A stretch of DNA of 64,000 nt from NCBI GenBank assembly GCA_050157065.1, contig CP189573.1; one strand, 5' to 3'. The DNA comes from Avipropionibacterium sp050157065 (GTDB lineage: Bacteria; Actinomycetota; Actinomycetes; Propionibacteriales; Propionibacteriaceae). Under the pieces are notes generated by a model. It had not been told where the DNA came from and did not search any database. It saw only the letters and a list, made by a program, of their open reading frames with translations. The position numbers and the translations under genes are program-made. Positions 7,780 through 16,600 of the stretch are shown here, in pieces (positions within the stretch are counted from its first letter, which is position 1; each line of letters starts with the position of its first letter).

Positions 7780-9116
7780 TACGTCGTGTCGCGGCCGATC
7801 CGCAGCCATGCCGACTGCCGGATCCGCACCGCCAGCGTCAGCATCCGGGCGACCATGAAGCAGCCGTACGCGATCCACAGCCAGACCAGCCCGGCACCGG
7901 TACCGGCCACGATCAGTGCCAGCGGTACGTAGCTGGCCAGCGCGATCAGTTGGGCGAGCGCGAGGTAGCGGGCGTCCCCGGCACCGATCAGCACCCCGTC
8001 CAACACGAACACCACCGCGTTGATCGGCGCCAGCACGGCGACCACGACGAGCACCTGGCCGACGAGTGCCTGGACGGCCGGGTCGGGGCTGAAGAGCCCG
8101 GCGTACAACGGATGCAGCAGGGCCAACAGGGCCCCGAACACGATGCCGGCGACCACCCCCCACTGCACCATCCGAACGGTCAGTTTGCGGACCACGGCGA
8201 CCTGACCCGCGCCGAGGTGGTGGCCGATGATCGCCTGGGCGGCGATCGCGATCGCGTCCAACGCCATCGCCAACAGGAACCACACCGAGTTCGTCACCTG
8301 GTGGGCCGCCAGCGCGACCGTGCCGAGACCGGTGGCGACCACCGTGGTCATCGTGACCGCACCCTGCAGGCAGGCGGTCCGCAGCACCAGCCAGCCCCCG
8401 AGCCGGGCCGCGGCGACGATCCCGTGCAGGGCGGGCCGCAGCCTGGTGCCCTGCTTCCGGGCGCCGCGCACCACGACCACGACCAACGTGGTGGCGCCGA
8501 GTGCCTGCGCGATCACCGTGCCCAGTGCGGCCCCGGCGATGCCCATCCCGACGCCGTGCACCAGGCCGATGCTCAGCCCGGCGTTCAACAGGTTGATCAC
8601 CACCGCCACGTACAGCGGGGTCCGGGTGTCCTGCAGCCCGCGGAGCACCCCGGTCGCCGCCATCATGATCAACAGCGGGAACAGTCCCCAACAACTGATC
8701 CGCAGGTACGTCAGCGCCTCGGCGGTGACGGTGGGCGCCGCGCCGTACCAGCCGACGACGACCGGTGAGAGCAGCGCCAGCGTGGTCGCCAGCACCGCAC
8801 CCAGGATGGCGCCGAGGGCGAGCCCGTCCCGGCCGGCGGCCAGCGCACCGGCGGAGTCACCGAAGCCGAGCCGGCGCGCGACGGTGGCGGTGGTGCCGTA
8901 CGCGAGGAAGACGCACAACCCGGCGAGCAGCGTCATCACGTTGGCGGCGATGCCGAGACCGGCCAACGACTCGGTCGAGACGTGTCCGACGACGGCCGCG
9001 TCGACCATCACCATCAGCGGTTCGGTGACCAGGGTCGCGAACGCCGGTACGGCCAGCGCCGCCACCTGCTTGCCGAGCGCCCGCGAGCTCGGTGTGGCCG
9101 CGGTGTCGGTGGTCAC
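7779..9116 (-). CDS. MATE family efflux transporter (DinF-like)
   Basis: 445 residues, about 12 membrane helices, from GTG 9114-9116. Typical MATE features: AVPAFATLVTEPLMVMVDAAVVGHVSTESLAGLGIA at the start (cut here by family consensus) and the second-half repeat ALAAHQVTNSVWFLLAMALDAIAIAAQAIIG. It resembles the DinF subgroup, which exports cationic compounds using H+ or Na+. The start overlaps the stop of the upstream nitrilase gene by four bases (GTGA), so the pair is coupled with crgA as crgA-nitrilase-MATE. Substrate unknown. Confidence 0.9.
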   Translation of the reverse strand: MTTDTAATPSSRALGKQVAALAVPAFATLVTEPLMVMVDAAVVGHVSTESLAGLGIAANVMTLLAGLCVFLAYGTTATVARRLGFGDSAGALAAGRDGLALGAILGAVLATTLALLSPVVVGWYGAAPTVTAEALTYLRISCWGLFPLLIMMAATGVLRGLQDTRTPLYVAVVINLLNAGLSIGLVHGVGMGIAGAALGTVIAQALGATTLVVVVVRGARKQGTRLRPALHGIVAAARLGGWLVLRTACLQGAVTMTTVVATGLGTVALAAHQVTNSVWFLLAMALDAIAIAAQAIIGHHLGAGQVAVVRKLTVRMVQWGVVAGIVFGALLALLHPLYAGLFSPDPAVQALVGQVLVVVAVLAPINAVVFVLDGVLIGAGDARYLALAQLIALASYVPLALIVAGTGAGLVWLWIAYGCFMVARMLTLAVRIRQSAWLRIGRDTT

Positions 9117-9934
9117 TCCGGCGGGGTGAGTCGGGTGTTCGCCAGCACCGGCAGCACGGCGCGGGCCTCGGCGACCGTCGTACGGTCCAGGTCGGCGACC
9201 AGCAGCTGGGGGCCGGCGTTGGCCTCGGCGACCACCCGACCGAGCGGATCGACCACCATCGAGTGCCCGACGCCGAGCGGTGGCCCGGACTCGACCCGGT
9301 CGGCACCCTGGCTGGCGGGGTCGGCCTGACCGCAGGCCACCACCCAACAGGTGGTGTCGAGGGCGCGGGCCCGGACCAGGTGGCGCCACTGGTCGAGCTT
9401 GCCGGGCCCGTCACCCCACGACGCCACCACCAGTTGCACCTCGGCGCCGCGGGCGGCGTACCACTTGTAGAGCTCGGGGAAGCGAAGGTCGTAGCAGACG
9501 CTGACACCGGTCGGCAGCCCCGCCAGCTCGAGCACCTCGGCCGGTTCGGTGCCGGGGGCGATGGTGTCGGACTCGGTGTGGCCGAACGCGTCGTACAGGT
9601 GGATCTTGTGGTACCGGGTGGTGCCGTGCGGTCCGGTCACCAGCAGCGTGTTGTGCACCCGACCACCCGGCCGGTCGCCGTCGGGGAGGGTCACCGTACC
9701 GACGGCGATGGTGGTGTCGAGTTCGGCGGCCAGGTCGATGACGGCTCGGCTCCACGGCCCGTCGACCGGTTCGGCGGCCCGCCGTGAGCTCCCCGCGTAC
9801 GACATCATCGTCGCCTCGGGGAACACCACCAGGTCGGCGCCGTCGGCGACGGCACGTTCGGTCCACTCGCGGACCAGTCGGAGGTTGGTCGCGGGGTCGG
9901 TGGTGCTGGTGAGTTGGGCCAGCCCGACGCGCAC
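9113..9934 (-). CDS. Carbon-nitrogen hydrolase (nitrilase superfamily, Nit2/omega-amidase-like)
   Basis: 273 residues from GTG 9932-9934. The Glu-Lys-Cys triad is visible: Glu in VVFPEATM (about 45), Lys in RYHKIHLYDAFG (about 113), Cys in VSVCYDLRFPELYKW (about 150). Family members hydrolyse amides or nitriles. The Nit-like CYDLRFPELY points to the omega-amidase/deaminated glutathione amidase branch rather than true nitrilases. It starts 2 bases after the crgA stop and overlaps MATE by 4 bases. Confidence 0.9.
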   Translation of the reverse strand: MRVGLAQLTSTTDPATNLRLVREWTERAVADGADLVVFPEATMMSYAGSSRRAAEPVDGPWSRAVIDLAAELDTTIAVGTVTLPDGDRPGGRVHNTLLVTGPHGTTRYHKIHLYDAFGHTESDTIAPGTEPAEVLELAGLPTGVSVCYDLRFPELYKWYAARGAEVQLVVASWGDGPGKLDQWRHLVRARALDTTCWVVACGQADPASQGADRVESGPPLGVGHSMVVDPLGRVVAEANAGPQLLVADLDRTTVAEARAVLPVLANTRLTPPE

Positions 9935-9936
9935 GG

Positions 9937-10533
9937 CTACTTCCAGAGGGTGGCGATCGCGAACGCCAGACCCATCAGGCCCATCCCGATCAGGATGTTC
10001 CAGTTGCCGAGGTCGCCCATCACCGGCAGCGTCGGGGCGATGTAGTAGACGATCAGCCACATCACGCCGAGCAGGCCGACGGCGATGAAGGTCGGCGGGA
10101 CCCAGCGGCGGTTGGCCGGCGTGGCGGCGGAACGCGTCCGAGCGGGGCGCTTGTCGTCGGTGCGCGACTTCGTGTCGGCCTTCGCGGCGCTCGACTTCGC
10201 CTTCGTGCCCTTGTCGTCGGCCGTCTCCGCCGCCTCGGCAGCCTCCCGGGAGCGACGGCGCCGCTCGGCGGTCGACAGCTTCTCGATCGGCTCGGTGTCC
10301 TTCGCCGTCCCCGACCTGGCAGACGAGGACTTGGCGGTGGAGGACCTGGCGGACGCCGACTTGGTGGAGCCGGACCGAGACGTCGACCTCGCCGACGACG
10401 ACTTGGCCTTGGCTGAGGTCGACGAGGTGACGGCGCGGCGGCTCTCGTTGGCCTCCTGCCGCTCGGCCACCTTGCGGGCCTGGGCAGCCTTCTTCTTGCG
10501 CTCGGCAGCCTTGCGTGTCCTGGATTCAGGCAA
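9937..10533 (-). CDS. crgA: Cell division protein CrgA with a long basic N-terminal extension
   Basis: 198 residues from TTG 10531-10533, supported by AAGGAG 7 bases upstream and the family start MPESRTRKAAERKKK. The last 65 residues are the CrgA core: NRRWVPPTFIAVGLLGVMWL, a second helix near the C terminus (WNILIGMGLMGLAFAIATLW), in total two membrane helices. CrgA links divisome proteins in actinobacteria and is usually about 85-95 residues. Here 100 extra residues rich in Ser, Ala, Lys and Arg (SSSARS, AKSSSARSG repeats, then an EAAEAAET segment) separate the start from the helices. Position beside DUF881 is the conserved one. Confidence 0.92.
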   Translation of the reverse strand: MPESRTRKAAERKKKAAQARKVAERQEANESRRAVTSSTSAKAKSSSARSTSRSGSTKSASARSSTAKSSSARSGTAKDTEPIEKLSTAERRRRSREAAEAAETADDKGTKAKSSAAKADTKSRTDDKRPARTRSAATPANRRWVPPTFIAVGLLGVMWLIVYYIAPTLPVMGDLGNWNILIGMGLMGLAFAIATLWK

Positions 10534-10606
10534 GTCGAATCTCCTTGGGTCTGGGGGTAGCGTAGTCAACCGAGACGTCCAGCAAAACTCCGGCGGAGGT
10601 ACTGCG

Positions 10607-11425
10607 GTGCCCGAACACCTTGACGAAGGCCCGCGTCGGGGCGATTCGTGGTGGCACCGGGTGACCCACCGACCGCGCCACGCAACCGCTCGCGAGCGCC
10701 GTACGCCGAGCCGTCGGTTGGTGACCGGACTGGTCTGCGCGCTGGCCGGATTCATGATCGTCTCCAGCGCCATCAGCGCCCGCGGCACCGACCTGCGCCC
10801 CGACCGCAACACCGACCTGGTCGGCCTGCTCAACAGTGAGAAGGACCGCAACGCCAACCTGGCCCGGCAGGTCAGCGCGCTGCGCGAGGAAGTCGACCGG
10901 CTCACCGCCGAACGGCAGCCTCCGGGCGACACCGAGGATCAGCTCCGGGAGCTGCAGCAACTGACAGGCCTGGTGGCGGTCCGTGGTCCCGCGCTCACCG
11001 TGACGCTCACCGACGCGCCGCCGGAGGTGCAGCCGCCCGGGGTCGACGCCGACGAGTTGATCGTCCACCAGCAGGACATCCAGGCGGTGGTGAACGCGAT
11101 GTGGGCCGGCGGTGCGGAGGCGATGACGATCCAGGGCCAGCGGGTGATCGCGACCACCGGCATCAAGTGCGTCGGCAACACGGTGGTGCTGCACGGCGTC
11201 CCGTACGCCCCGCCGTACGTGATCACCGCGATCGGTGACCCGGGCCTGCTCGCCGCGGCGCTGAAGGCGTCGCCGTACCTGCAGATCTACCAGCAGTACG
11301 TCCAGGTGTACGGCCTCGGCTGGGAGCAGCGGGCCTCCGAGGACATGATCCTGCCCGGCTACGACGGCTCGGTGGGGCTGGAGCACGCGCGGGTCCCGGG
11401 ATCGGGGGCGACCCCGGGACCCTGA
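10607..11425 (+). CDS. DUF881 family membrane-anchored protein
   Basis: 272 residues from GTG 10607 with GGAGG about 10 bases upstream. One membrane helix lies near 38-56 (LVTGLVCALAGFMIVSSAI), then a coiled-coil (LLNSEKDRNANLARQVSALREEVDRL), then the DUF881 domain (GLVAVRGPALTVTLTDAP, LIVHQQDIQAVVNAMW, TGIKCVGNTVVLHG). It is divergent from crgA, as in Mycobacterium (Rv0011c/Rv0012). A perfect 9-bp inverted repeat GGTCCCGGG/CCCGGGACC (11392-11400/11413-11421) lies in its last codons. Function unknown, probably cell envelope or division. Confidence 0.9.
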   Translation: MPEHLDEGPRRGDSWWHRVTHRPRHATARERRTPSRRLVTGLVCALAGFMIVSSAISARGTDLRPDRNTDLVGLLNSEKDRNANLARQVSALREEVDRLTAERQPPGDTEDQLRELQQLTGLVAVRGPALTVTLTDAPPEVQPPGVDADELIVHQQDIQAVVNAMWAGGAEAMTIQGQRVIATTGIKCVGNTVVLHGVPYAPPYVITAIGDPGLLAAALKASPYLQIYQQYVQVYGLGWEQRASEDMILPGYDGSVGLEHARVPGSGATPGP

Positions 11426-11446
11426 CGTCGGTCCAACCGCCGCACG

Positions 11447-11523
11447 CCGGTGAGGATGGGCGCCACAGCGACACAGGTGGACGTATGCGTCGCGTACGTC
11501 GCTCAGACGCCCTTCTTTACGAG
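11447..11523. repeat. Palindromic intergenic element, copy 2
   Basis: Core 11458-11512, starting GGGCGCCACAGCGACACAGG and ending CGTCGCTCAGACGCCC. The right flank TTCTTTACGAG is identical to copy 1. It lies between the convergent ends of DUF881 and phoD and marks the left edge of the block that separates DUF881 from trpG. Confidence 0.85.
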
Positions 11524-11578
11524 CCTCCCGCCGGGCGCGGGCCTCTCGAGGAGTTCGACCGGCTCGACGGGCGGCGTG

Positions 11579-13141
11579 TCAGGCGGGTTGCGCCCCGACC
11601 TGACCGGACTCGATGACGTACGAGGCGTCGGTGCTGATCGGCAGCCCCGGGACCGACACCTTGTCGACGGTCATGAAGTCGGCCTGCAGGGTGTCCGGGG
11701 TGACGTCCACCTTCACGTAGCCGCGCAGGTTGCTGCGGTAGTGGAGGTACGGCATGTCGCCCTTCCAGACCGCCATCTCGGCATCGGTCCAGGCGCGGCC
11801 GTCACCGTTGGAGGTGACCGAGGTGCAGACGATCTCGGAGCCGAGCAACGGCAGGCTGTCGTTCTCGAAGTCGCGGCGCAGGTCGACCATCCAGTGGTTG
11901 TGGACGTCCCCGGTCAGCACCACGAAGTTCTCGATCTCGCGCTCCTCGACCAGTCCGAGGATCCGGTCGCGGGAGGCCTGGTAGCCGTCCCAGCCGTCGT
12001 TGTACGAGCCCGGGCCGGCGGGGTTGGTGTCCATGTTGGCGAAGAAGATCTGCTGCGGCACGATGTTCCACACCGCATCCGATCCGGTGAGCTGCTTCTC
12101 CAACCAGGCATGCTGCTCACTGCCCAGCATGTCGGTCTCCCACTGCTCGGGGCCGTTGACGTTGCTGCGATCCCCGTACGGCTGGTCGTCGCGGTACTGC
12201 CGGGTGTCGAGCACGCTGAACCGGGCGAGCCCGCCGTAGTCGAAGCCGCGGTACAGCGGCAGGTTGGTGTCGACCGGCTTGCGGAAGCGGCGCAGCGGCA
12301 TGTGCTCCCAGTACGCCTGGTAGGCGGCGGCCCGGCGGACGGCGAACGTCTCCCGGGTGGCGTTGCCCTGGTTGGGGTCGTTGTTCTCCGGCACCAGGTC
12401 GGCGTAGTTGTTGTCGGTCTCGTGATCGTCCCAGGTGACGATGAACGGGGCGGCCCGGTGTGCGGCCTGCAGGTCGGGGTCGGTCTTGTACTGCGCGTGG
12501 CGCTGTCGGTACTCGGCCAGGGTGTTCATCTCGTTGCCGGCGTGGGTGCGCGGCCGGCCGGTGGCGCCGGCGTACTCGTACACGTAGTCGCCCAGGTGGA
12601 ACACCACGTCAGGGTTCTCGGCGGCGAGGTGCTTGTAGGCGGTGAAGTAGCCCATCTCGTAGTGGCTGCACGAGGCGAACGCGAACGACAGCGGAGCCAG
12701 GCTGCCCGGTGCCGGGGCGGTGCGGGTGCGACCCACCGGCGAGACCTCGTTGCCGGTACGGAAGCGGTACCAGTACTCGCGGTGCGGTTCGAGGCCGCGG
12801 ACGTCGATGTGGACGGTGTGTGCCTCCTCCGGGCGGGCGAGCTCGGTGCCCCGCTGGACGATCCGGCGGAAGTTCTCGTCGGCGGCGAGTTCCCAGCGGA
12901 CCGGGACCGGACGGTTGGGTACGCCGCCGCCGTCGGCGAGCGGTTCGGGGGCCAGCCGGGTCCACAGCACGACCGAGTCGGGCAGCGGATCGCCGGAGGC
13001 GACACCGAGGGTGAACGGGTCGACGAGCCGCGGGGCCGGGGCGGCCGCGGCAACGGTCGGCAGTGCCAGGCCACCGCCGATCGCGGCGGCGCCGACGACG
13101 AAGCCACGTCGTGACAGACTGGGGAAATCCGAAGCGGGCAT
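11579..13141 (-). CDS. phoD: Tat-exported alkaline phosphatase D
   Basis: 520 residues. A Tat signal is present at 1-37 (SRRGFVVGAAAIGGGLALP, cleavage near AAAAPA). A PhoD N-domain follows (FTLGVASGDPLPDSVVLWTRLAP) and then the metallophosphatase core: FASCSHYEMGYF, HLGDYVYEYAG, WDDHETDNNYAD, LTGDVHNHWMVDL. PhoD enzymes are secreted Ca2+/Fe3+ phosphodiesterase-phosphomonoesterases that release phosphate from organic sources. ATG 13139-13141 has AGAGGAG upstream. A Pho-box-like pair about 95-110 bases upstream suggests PhoP control under phosphate limitation. Confidence 0.93.
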   Translation of the reverse strand: MPASDFPSLSRRGFVVGAAAIGGGLALPTVAAAAPAPRLVDPFTLGVASGDPLPDSVVLWTRLAPEPLADGGGVPNRPVPVRWELAADENFRRIVQRGTELARPEEAHTVHIDVRGLEPHREYWYRFRTGNEVSPVGRTRTAPAPGSLAPLSFAFASCSHYEMGYFTAYKHLAAENPDVVFHLGDYVYEYAGATGRPRTHAGNEMNTLAEYRQRHAQYKTDPDLQAAHRAAPFIVTWDDHETDNNYADLVPENNDPNQGNATRETFAVRRAAAYQAYWEHMPLRRFRKPVDTNLPLYRGFDYGGLARFSVLDTRQYRDDQPYGDRSNVNGPEQWETDMLGSEQHAWLEKQLTGSDAVWNIVPQQIFFANMDTNPAGPGSYNDGWDGYQASRDRILGLVEEREIENFVVLTGDVHNHWMVDLRRDFENDSLPLLGSEIVCTSVTSNGDGRAWTDAEMAVWKGDMPYLHYRSNLRGYVKVDVTPDTLQADFMTVDKVSVPGLPISTDASYVIESGQVGAQPA

Positions 13142-13634
13142 GGGAAAACTCCTCTGGAGGTGGGGGATGCCTCAGTACCCGATCGACGCTAGGCCGATGA
13201 TCATGATCACCGCAGGGTCGGCTGCGCGACGAGTGGGTGAACGGACGGTGACGTCGGATCCGGTCGACGTGACGGACCTCACCCCGATAATCACCGGGGG
13301 CTCTTTCATGCACTTCGTGGATAAGTTCGATTGGTCTTCGCAGATTGCGTCGTTCTCGGTTGGCAACCGGGAACAACAGGGGCAGAGTTGATGTTGTCCA
13401 ATTCGAGACATCCGCAAGACTGGCGTTCGAGGTGGTTTCCAGCTAGATCGTCGTGGTCCGCCGACCACGGCCCCCTTCTCAGGTCGACGCATCGTCGACG
13501 TCTTCCCCAAACACTTCCCAGATCCGAGCGATCGCTGCTGCCTGCCCGCAGCCCGATCGCCGTGCCGACGCCGGTCAGATGCCGGTGAGGCACGCCCAGA
13601 GCACCCGCAACAACCCTGCCAGGGAGAAGCTTTC
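13142..13634. other. 493-base gene-free divergent region between phoD and the ABC exporter
   Basis: No credible coding frame. It contains a Pho-box-like direct repeat for phoD at 13234-13253, a stretch poorer in GC at about 13280-13400, a short perfect hairpin GTGGTC-CGCC-GACCAC at 13453-13468, and at its right end GGGAG 9 bases before the exporter ATG. Promoters for both genes must lie here; I cannot place their -35/-10 boxes with confidence. Confidence 0.6.
13234..13253 (-). promoter_or_regulatory. Pho-box-like direct repeat upstream of phoD
   Basis: On the phoD strand TCACC occurs twice exactly 11 bases apart (GTCACCGTCCGTTCACC). Eleven-base direct repeats with a TCACC core are the Streptomyces PhoP binding unit. 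Finding one upstream of phoD is consistent with known biology, but two units give a weak statistical signal. Confidence 0.4.
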
Positions 13635-16600
13635 ATGTCCGTGTCCGTGTTCCGGACCCGTACGTCCAAACCCAACTCGTTCACCAACTCGGCCCGTGAG
13701 CTGCTGGTACGCGCTCGCCCCGACAGCCTGCGCCGGCGTCGCACCGACGACAAGCGCCCCGACGACAAGCGCCCCGACGACAAGCGCCCCGATCAGCGCG
13801 ACAGCGGAGGCCCGTCCTGGCGCCGTCGGATGATGCCGGTGGTCCGGCGCCACCGCGGCGTGCTGATCGCCACCGTCGCACTGGCCACCGTCTACGCCGC
13901 GGCGCAGTCGTTCATCCCCCTGGTCCAGCAGATCGTGCTGGACGACGCGATCATCGAACCGACGATCCCGCTGCTGCCCTGGTTGTCGTTGCTCGCGGTC
14001 CTCGGCATCGCGATGGGCGGCCTGTCGGCGGCGTGGCGCTACCTGTCGGCGAAGGCCGCACTCAAGGTGCAGCACGACATCCGCGACCAGATCTACGACA
14101 CCCTGCAACGACTCGACTTCTCCGGACACTCACAGTTGCAGAGCGGCCAACTGGTGTCGCGGGCCAGCGGTGACCTGCGGTGGGTCCAGGTCCTGATCGG
14201 CTTCTTCGGACAGCTCGCCGCGACCGTGATCGGCATCGTGCTGTCGCTGGCGGTGATGATGCAACTGTCGCCGCTGCTCGCGGTGATCGTCATGATCATC
14301 ATCGTGGCCGTGTTCGCGGTCACCCACCGGATGCGGGGCAACGTGCACGCCGCCGGCTGGGATGCGCAGCGCTCCGAGGCCGAACTGATGACCGAGATCG
14401 AGGAGGCCGTCCTCGGCGTCCGGGTGGTCCGCGCGTTCGGGCAGGAGGAGGCCGAGACCAAGCGGTTGCACCACTCGCTGATCGACATGTTCCGGTCGCG
14501 GGTTCGTGCCGTACGGCTTCGCGCCCCGTTCCTCGCCTCGCTGATGGCCGGCCCGCAGATCGGGCAGGTCGTGATCCTCGGCCTGGGTGGCCTGATGGTC
14601 GCCAGCGGTGAGCTCACCGTCGGCATCTTCCTCGCCTTCATCAGCTACCTCACCCAGCTCGCCGCGAAGGCCCGCACCATCGGCATGGTGCTGAGCAACA
14701 TGCCGCAGTGTCAGGCGGCGGTGGAGCGGATCGGCGAGATCCTCGACCTGCGGCCGACCCTGGTCGAGGCCGAAGCGGCTCGCAGCCCCGAGGCGCGGGG
14801 TGGCCGGATCGAGTTCTCCGACGTCTCGTTCGCGTACGCCGATGGGGACGGGCACAAGGTGCTCGACGGACTCGACCTGACCATCGAGCCGGGCGAGACC
14901 GTCGCGCTGGTCGGCCCCTCGGGTTGTGGCAAGTCGACCGCGCTGCAGTTGATCCCGCGGTACTTCGAGGCGGGCTCCGGTGTGGTGTCGGTCGACGGCA
15001 CCGACGTCGCCGACCAGCCGATCGCCGAGCTGCGGGGACGGATCGCGATGGTGTTCGAGAACAGCTTCCTGTTCTCCGACACCGTGGCCAACAACATCGC
15101 GTACGGACGCCCCGACGCGACCCAGGAGGAGATCGAGGCGGCCGCGAAGGCAGCCCTCGCCCACGAGTTCATCCTGGAGCTGGACGAGGGGTACGACACC
15201 CCGATCGGCGAGCGCGGGATGACCTTGTCGGGTGGCCAGCGACAGCGGGTGGCACTCGCCCGGGCCCTGTTGATCAACCCCGACGTACTACTGCTCGACG
15301 ATGCGACGAGCTCGGTCGACACGTCGGTGGAGCACGAGATCCACGCCAACCTCGAGCCGTACCTGGCCAATGCCACGGCCGTCCTGGTGGCGTACCGGGA
15401 ATCGACGGTCCGGATGGCCGACCGGGTGGTCGTGCTCGACCGGGGCCGCGTCGCCGACCAGGGCACCCACGAGGACCTGTTCGCCCGCAGTGAGCTGTAC
15501 CGCGACCTGTTCGGTGACCTGGAAGGCGACGCCGACGGCGCCGCCGACCTGTTGCCGGCAGCTCGGCGTGGTGAGTTCGCCGCGACCGCGTCGAGCTGGG
15601 AGTCCCGGCAGGACGCCACCGGTCGGGTGCCGCTGGACCTCGGCATCCCGCCGGCACTGGCGGCCCGGATCGCCTCGCTGCCGCCGTTCAAGGACAAGAC
15701 GCAGGTCGACCTGCCCGCCGAGGACACCAACACCGAGCCGTTCAAGCTGCTCAAGTTCTTGAAGCCGTACCGGGTCGGGCTGTTCATCGGTCTGCTGCTG
15801 GTGGCGGCGGAGACCCTGCTGACCCTGCTCAACCCGTTGCTGGTCCGCGAGGGCGTCAACGGCGGCATGCTGGCCGGCGAACGCGGCGTCCTGCTCGCGG
15901 TGTGTGGGGCCGCGGCGGCGCTCGCGATCGGACTGTACTTCGTCCAGCGCGACTCGCAGATCTGGACCCAGCGCACCACCGAGCGGCTGCTGGTCGCCCT
16001 GCGGGCCCGGGTGTACGGGCAGCTGCAGCGGCTCGGCATCGACTACTACGACCGGACTCAGGCCGGGCGGATCATGACCCGGATGACGTCGGACATCGAC
16101 GCCATCTCCGAACTGTTGCGGGTCGGCCTGATCAACCTGATGATGGCCGTGCTGACCTTCGTCGGCATGTCGTTCGTGGTGGTCGCGCTCGATCCGCGGC
16201 TGGCGCTGACCGTGTTGTGCGTGATCCCGCCCGCCGCGTTGGCGACCGTCTGGTACCGCAAGCGGGCCTCGGTGGCGTACGACGAGGCGCGTGAACGTAC
16301 CTCCATGCTGAACGCCAACCTGCAGGAGTCGCTGGTCGGCATCCGCGTCACCCACGCGTACCGGCGGGAGGCCCGCAACCTGCAGAAGTTCGACGGGATC
16401 GGCAAGGAGTTCATCCACTGGTCGTTGAAGAGTGCGTTCGCGACCTCGGTCTACGTCGGCATCTTCGAAGTGTTGTCGATCCTCGCGACCGTGGCCGTGC
16501 TCGGACTGGGCGCGATGTTCGTCGGCGCCGGTACGCTCGCGATCGGCACCCTGCTGGCGTTCATGTTGTACCTGGCGCAGGTGTTCGCCCCGGTGCAGCA

